A stretch of DNA of 64,000 bases from Nocardioides sediminis (GTDB lineage: Bacteria; Actinomycetota; Actinomycetes; Propionibacteriales; Nocardioidaceae): positions 1 to 64,000 of the forward strand of contig NZ_PZYZ01000003.1 of NCBI RefSeq assembly GCF_003047295.1, in the 5' to 3' direction. Shown in pieces: positions 61,734 through 64,000 of this stretch. The position numbers and the translations under genes are program-made. Position 1 is the stretch's first letter. Every line of letters starts with the position of its first letter. The notes beneath the pieces are model-generated. The model ran no database searches, was not told the origin of the DNA, and worked only from the letters and a program-made list of their open reading frames with translations.

Positions 61734-62725
61734 GCGCGTGCCTTTCCGAGCGACTCACCCAGGATGCCGGTGGGCCGGAACAGCAGGATGACGACCAGGA
61801 GCACGAAGGCCACCACGTCACGCCACTCGCTGCCGAAGAGGGCCGAGCCCCAGTTCTCCGCGACCCCGAGGATGAGGCCACCCACCAGGGCCCCGCGCAG
61901 GTTGCCGATGCCGCCGAGGACGGCCGCGGTGAAGGCCTTGACCCCCAGCAGGAAGCCGACATCGAACTTCGTCGTCTCGATCTTCAACATGTAGAGGAAC
62001 GCTGCGGCACCCGCCATGAGGCCACCGAGCAGGAAGGTCATCTGCACGGCGCGGGTGGCGTTGACGCCCATGAGGGCTGCGGTCTCGGGGTCCTGGGCCG
62101 TGGCCCGGATCCCGCGTCCCATCTTGGAACGCCGCACGAATTGGTCCAGCGCCACCATCATGGCGATGGCCGACACGATCACCAGCACGTCGACCGAGGT
62201 CACCTGGTAGTCACCGATGGGGAACAGCTGCTTGTTCTCCAGCACGCTCGGCATGCTGCGGTTGATCCGCGCGCCGCTGACGTACTCCGACAGGTTGTCG
62301 TCGAGCCCGAACCACGCGGCGACGCGGTCCCGCAGGCCCATCAGCTCGGCGAGCACGAAGGACGCGCCGATGGCCGAGATGAGGGCGATGAGCCGGGGGG
62401 CGTTGCGCTTGAGCAGGGGGCGGTAGGCGAAGCGCTCGAGGAGGAGCGCGATCGTCGCGGACATCGCCATCGCGGCGACCAGCGAGCAGAGCAGCACCCC
62501 GATGCCCCGCAGGGTGCTCACGTCGGTGTCCCCGACGAGCAGCATCGTGGTCCACAGCGCGGCGAACGTGCCGTACATGAAGACCTCGGAGTGCGCGAAG
62601 TTGATGAGCTGGAGCACGCCGTAGACCATCGTGTAGCCCAGGGCGATCAAGGCATAGATGGCGCCGAACGCGAGACCTGTGACGGTCAGCTCCGCGAAGT
62701 TGTTGAACAGGAAGTCGAAGTTCAC
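61730..62725 (-). CDS. livH: branched-chain amino acid ABC transporter permease LivH
   Basis: A 331-residue permease with about eight helices. The signatures [20 protein letters not shown] and [18 protein letters not shown] open the protein, and [20 protein letters not shown] is the ATPase-coupling loop. GTG 62725 is chosen because GAGGAGG lies four bases upstream. It forms the membrane channel with LivM. It is separated from livK by 92 bases that contain a hairpin. Confidence 0.94.
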   Translation of the reverse strand: MNFDFLFNNFAELTVTGLAFGAIYALIALGYTMVYGVLQLINFAHSEVFMYGTFAALWTTMLLVGDTDVSTLRGIGVLLCSLVAAMAMSATIALLLERFAYRPLLKRNAPRLIALISAIGASFVLAELMGLRDRVAAWFGLDDNLSEYVSGARINRSMPSVLENKQLFPIGDYQVTSVDVLVIVSAIAMMVALDQFVRRSKMGRGIRATAQDPETAALMGVNATRAVQMTFLLGGLMAGAAAFLYMLKIETTKFDVGFLLGVKAFTAAVLGGIGNLRGALVGGLILGVAENWGSALFGSEWRDVVAFVLLVVILLFRPTGILGESLGKARA

Positions 62726-62754
62726 CAGGCCTCCTCGGCCCCTAGTCGGCACGG

Positions 62755-62786
62755 TTGCGGCCGGGAGGAAAGCCCCCCGGCCGCAA
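62755..62786 (-). terminator. hairpin between livK and livH
   Basis: A perfect 11-bp stem (TTGCGGCCGGG / CCCGGCCGCAA) with a 10-base loop lies 32 bases after the livK stop. It has no U-run, so partial termination or mRNA stabilisation, raising livK output over the permease genes, is likely. Confidence 0.65.
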
Positions 62787-62817
62787 TCGATTCACACCCG
62801 TGTCAGACGAGCGAGCG

Positions 62818-63984
62818 TCACTCGATCTCCTGGTCGCCGACGATCTCGCCGTTCTCGACCTTGTAGGCGTAGACGGACACCTCGGACGGCTCACCGGTCT
62901 CGTCGAAGGACAGCTGCTTGGTCACGCCGGCCTCGTCGTAGTCGTTGACGAAGGCGAGCATGTCCTCGCGGTTGTCGATGCCCTCGGCGATGCCGTCGAG
63001 GAAGACGTTCGCGGCGTCGTACGCCTCGGCGGCGTAGGTGCCCGGGGCACCCCCGAACTCCTCTTCGTAGGCGGCCGCGAAGTCGGCGACCGCCGGGTCG
63101 TCGGCGGGGATGCAGGGGCAGGTGATGTACGTGCCCTCGGCCGCCTTGCCGGCGCCGTCGAGGTAACCGGGGTCCTTGACGCCGTCCGCGACGACGAAGT
63201 TGCCCTCGAAGCCACTGGAGCGGAGCTGGCGCACGATCAGCGCTGCCTCCGCGTAGTAGCCGCCGAAGAACACCGTGTCGGCGTCGGACGAGCGCACCTT
63301 GGTGACCGAGGCACTGAAGTCGGTCTGGCCGACCTGGATCGTGTCGGTGTCGACGACGAGGTCGCCGAGCTCCTCCTGCACGATGCCGGCGAGACCCGCG
63401 CCGTACTCCGAGGCGTCGTCCATCACGAAGACGGCCTTGGCGCCGACGACGTCCTGGATGTACTTCGCCGCGGCAGGACCCTGCGTCGCGTCGTTGCCGA
63501 GCGCGCGGTGGAAGGTGTCCCAGCCGTTGTCCGCGAGCGCGGGGTTGGTGGCCGACGGGCTGACGGTCGGCAGGCCGGCCTCGGCGAAGATCGGGCCGGC
63601 GGCGGCCGACTCACCGGAGAACGCGGGCCCGACGATGCCGATGATGGCCTCGTTGCCCGCGGCCTCGGTCGCCAGCGACGGCGCCTGGTCGGGGCTGCCC
63701 TGGGAGTCGATCTGCTCGTAGGCGACCTCGCACTCGGCGTCGGCGTTGTACTGGTCGATCGCGAGCTGGGCGCCGTTGATGATCGGCTCGCCGAGGCCGG
63801 CCGCGGGGCCGGTCTGGGGGCCGAAGAACGCCAGCGTCAGGTCGCAAGCGGCTCCGCCGCCGCCACCATTTGCCTCGCCGTCGCCACCGTCACCCGAGTC
63901 GGTGGTGCCACAGGCACTGAGGGCGAGCCCAGCCACGGCGATGAGCGCGACGACCGCGCGCTTGGGCCTCGTGGAACGCAACAT
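62818..63984 (-). CDS. livK: branched-chain amino acid ABC transporter substrate-binding lipoprotein
   Basis: A 388-residue lipoprotein (signal core VVALIAVAGLALSAC, Cys about 25) with a Gly/Asp-rich linker and a periplasmic-binding type I fold. Conserved pieces are LAFFGPQTGPAAGLGEPIINGAQLA, GIVGPAFSGESAAAGPIF, TVSPSATNPAL and VFFGGYYAEAALIVRQLRSSG. It delivers Leu/Ile/Val or related substrates to LivHM. GGAGG lies five bases before the ATG at 63984. First gene of livKHMGF; its promoter lies beyond the window edge. Confidence 0.95.
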   Translation of the reverse strand: MLRSTRPKRAVVALIAVAGLALSACGTTDSGDGGDGEANGGGGGAACDLTLAFFGPQTGPAAGLGEPIINGAQLAIDQYNADAECEVAYEQIDSQGSPDQAPSLATEAAGNEAIIGIVGPAFSGESAAAGPIFAEAGLPTVSPSATNPALADNGWDTFHRALGNDATQGPAAAKYIQDVVGAKAVFVMDDASEYGAGLAGIVQEELGDLVVDTDTIQVGQTDFSASVTKVRSSDADTVFFGGYYAEAALIVRQLRSSGFEGNFVVADGVKDPGYLDGAGKAAEGTYITCPCIPADDPAVADFAAAYEEEFGGAPGTYAAEAYDAANVFLDGIAEGIDNREDMLAFVNDYDEAGVTKQLSFDETGEPSEVSVYAYKVENGEIVGDQEIE

Positions 63985-64000
63985 TGGTCCTCCGTCTGCT

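Noticed and set aside
1..64000. CRISPR arrays, insertion sequences with transposase, rRNA or tRNA genes
   Set aside because: No regularly spaced repeats, no transposase frame with inverted ends and no RNA-gene signatures were found on either strand by eye.

Overview
The window is chromosomal DNA from a high-GC actinobacterium. Most likely it is a member of the Nocardioidaceae (Nocardioides or a close relative). This rests on the roughly 70% GC, a sigA/parE neighbourhood like that around hrdB in Streptomyces, actinobacterial families (DUF7455, DUF456, DUF1918, DUF1876, DUF3068, DUF2613, DUF4192, AftD-like DUF3367), and many genes whose start codon lies 6-8 bases after a -10 box (leaderless transcription). 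The genus is an inference; no rRNA or tRNA gene is present.

Region 1 (1-11.6 kb) holds housekeeping and small accessory genes: parE, a DUF7455 zinc-ribbon protein, DUF456 and DMT membrane proteins, a CapA-like lipoprotein, an MFS exporter, an HD-GYP/LuxR fusion regulator, an M28 lipoprotein peptidase and the principal sigma factor sigA. Region 2 (11.7-14.3 kb) holds a TerC-family gene behind a yybP-ykoY-type (manganese) riboswitch. It is followed by a roughly 750-base, lower-GC segment bounded by 44-base direct repeats that duplicate the 3' end of an HhH-GPD repair gene.

Region 3 (14.3-28.3 kb) looks like a dormancy/hypoxia island equivalent to the mycobacterial DosR regulon. It encodes a DUF1918 protein, Hsp20, two divergent P-type ATPases, PEP synthase, a Rv1738-like DUF1876 protein, a GyrI-like protein, a phosphoribosyltransferase, a Rv2004c-like kinase/AAA protein, a zinc alcohol dehydrogenase and a universal stress protein. 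Several promoters carry 14-bp DosR-like boxes (GGGACCTTNGNCCC type), two of them at the same distance from a -10 box. No DosR/DosS pair is in the window.

Region 4 (28.3-42.5 kb) is mixed: a glutamate-cysteine ligase family enzyme, DUF4192, dinB (preceded by a 15-codon upstream frame that overlaps its ATG), a SigB-like sigma factor, a GH3 lipoprotein, coaE, a sulfotransferase, a subgroup Ic aspartate aminotransferase, a GlxA-type regulator with repeated operator-like sites, rpsA, a methyltransferase and DUF3068.

Region 5 (42.7-55 kb) is a cell-envelope glycan cluster: two large GT-C-like membrane proteins, an acyltransferase, a 1357-residue AftD-like arabinofuranosyltransferase, a methyltransferase, a GT4 glycosyltransferase, a 52-residue DUF2613 protein and a flippase. 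Region 6 (55-64 kb) contains polA, a PaaI-type thioesterase, a GNAT acetyltransferase and a complete livKHMGF branched-chain amino acid ABC transporter operon.
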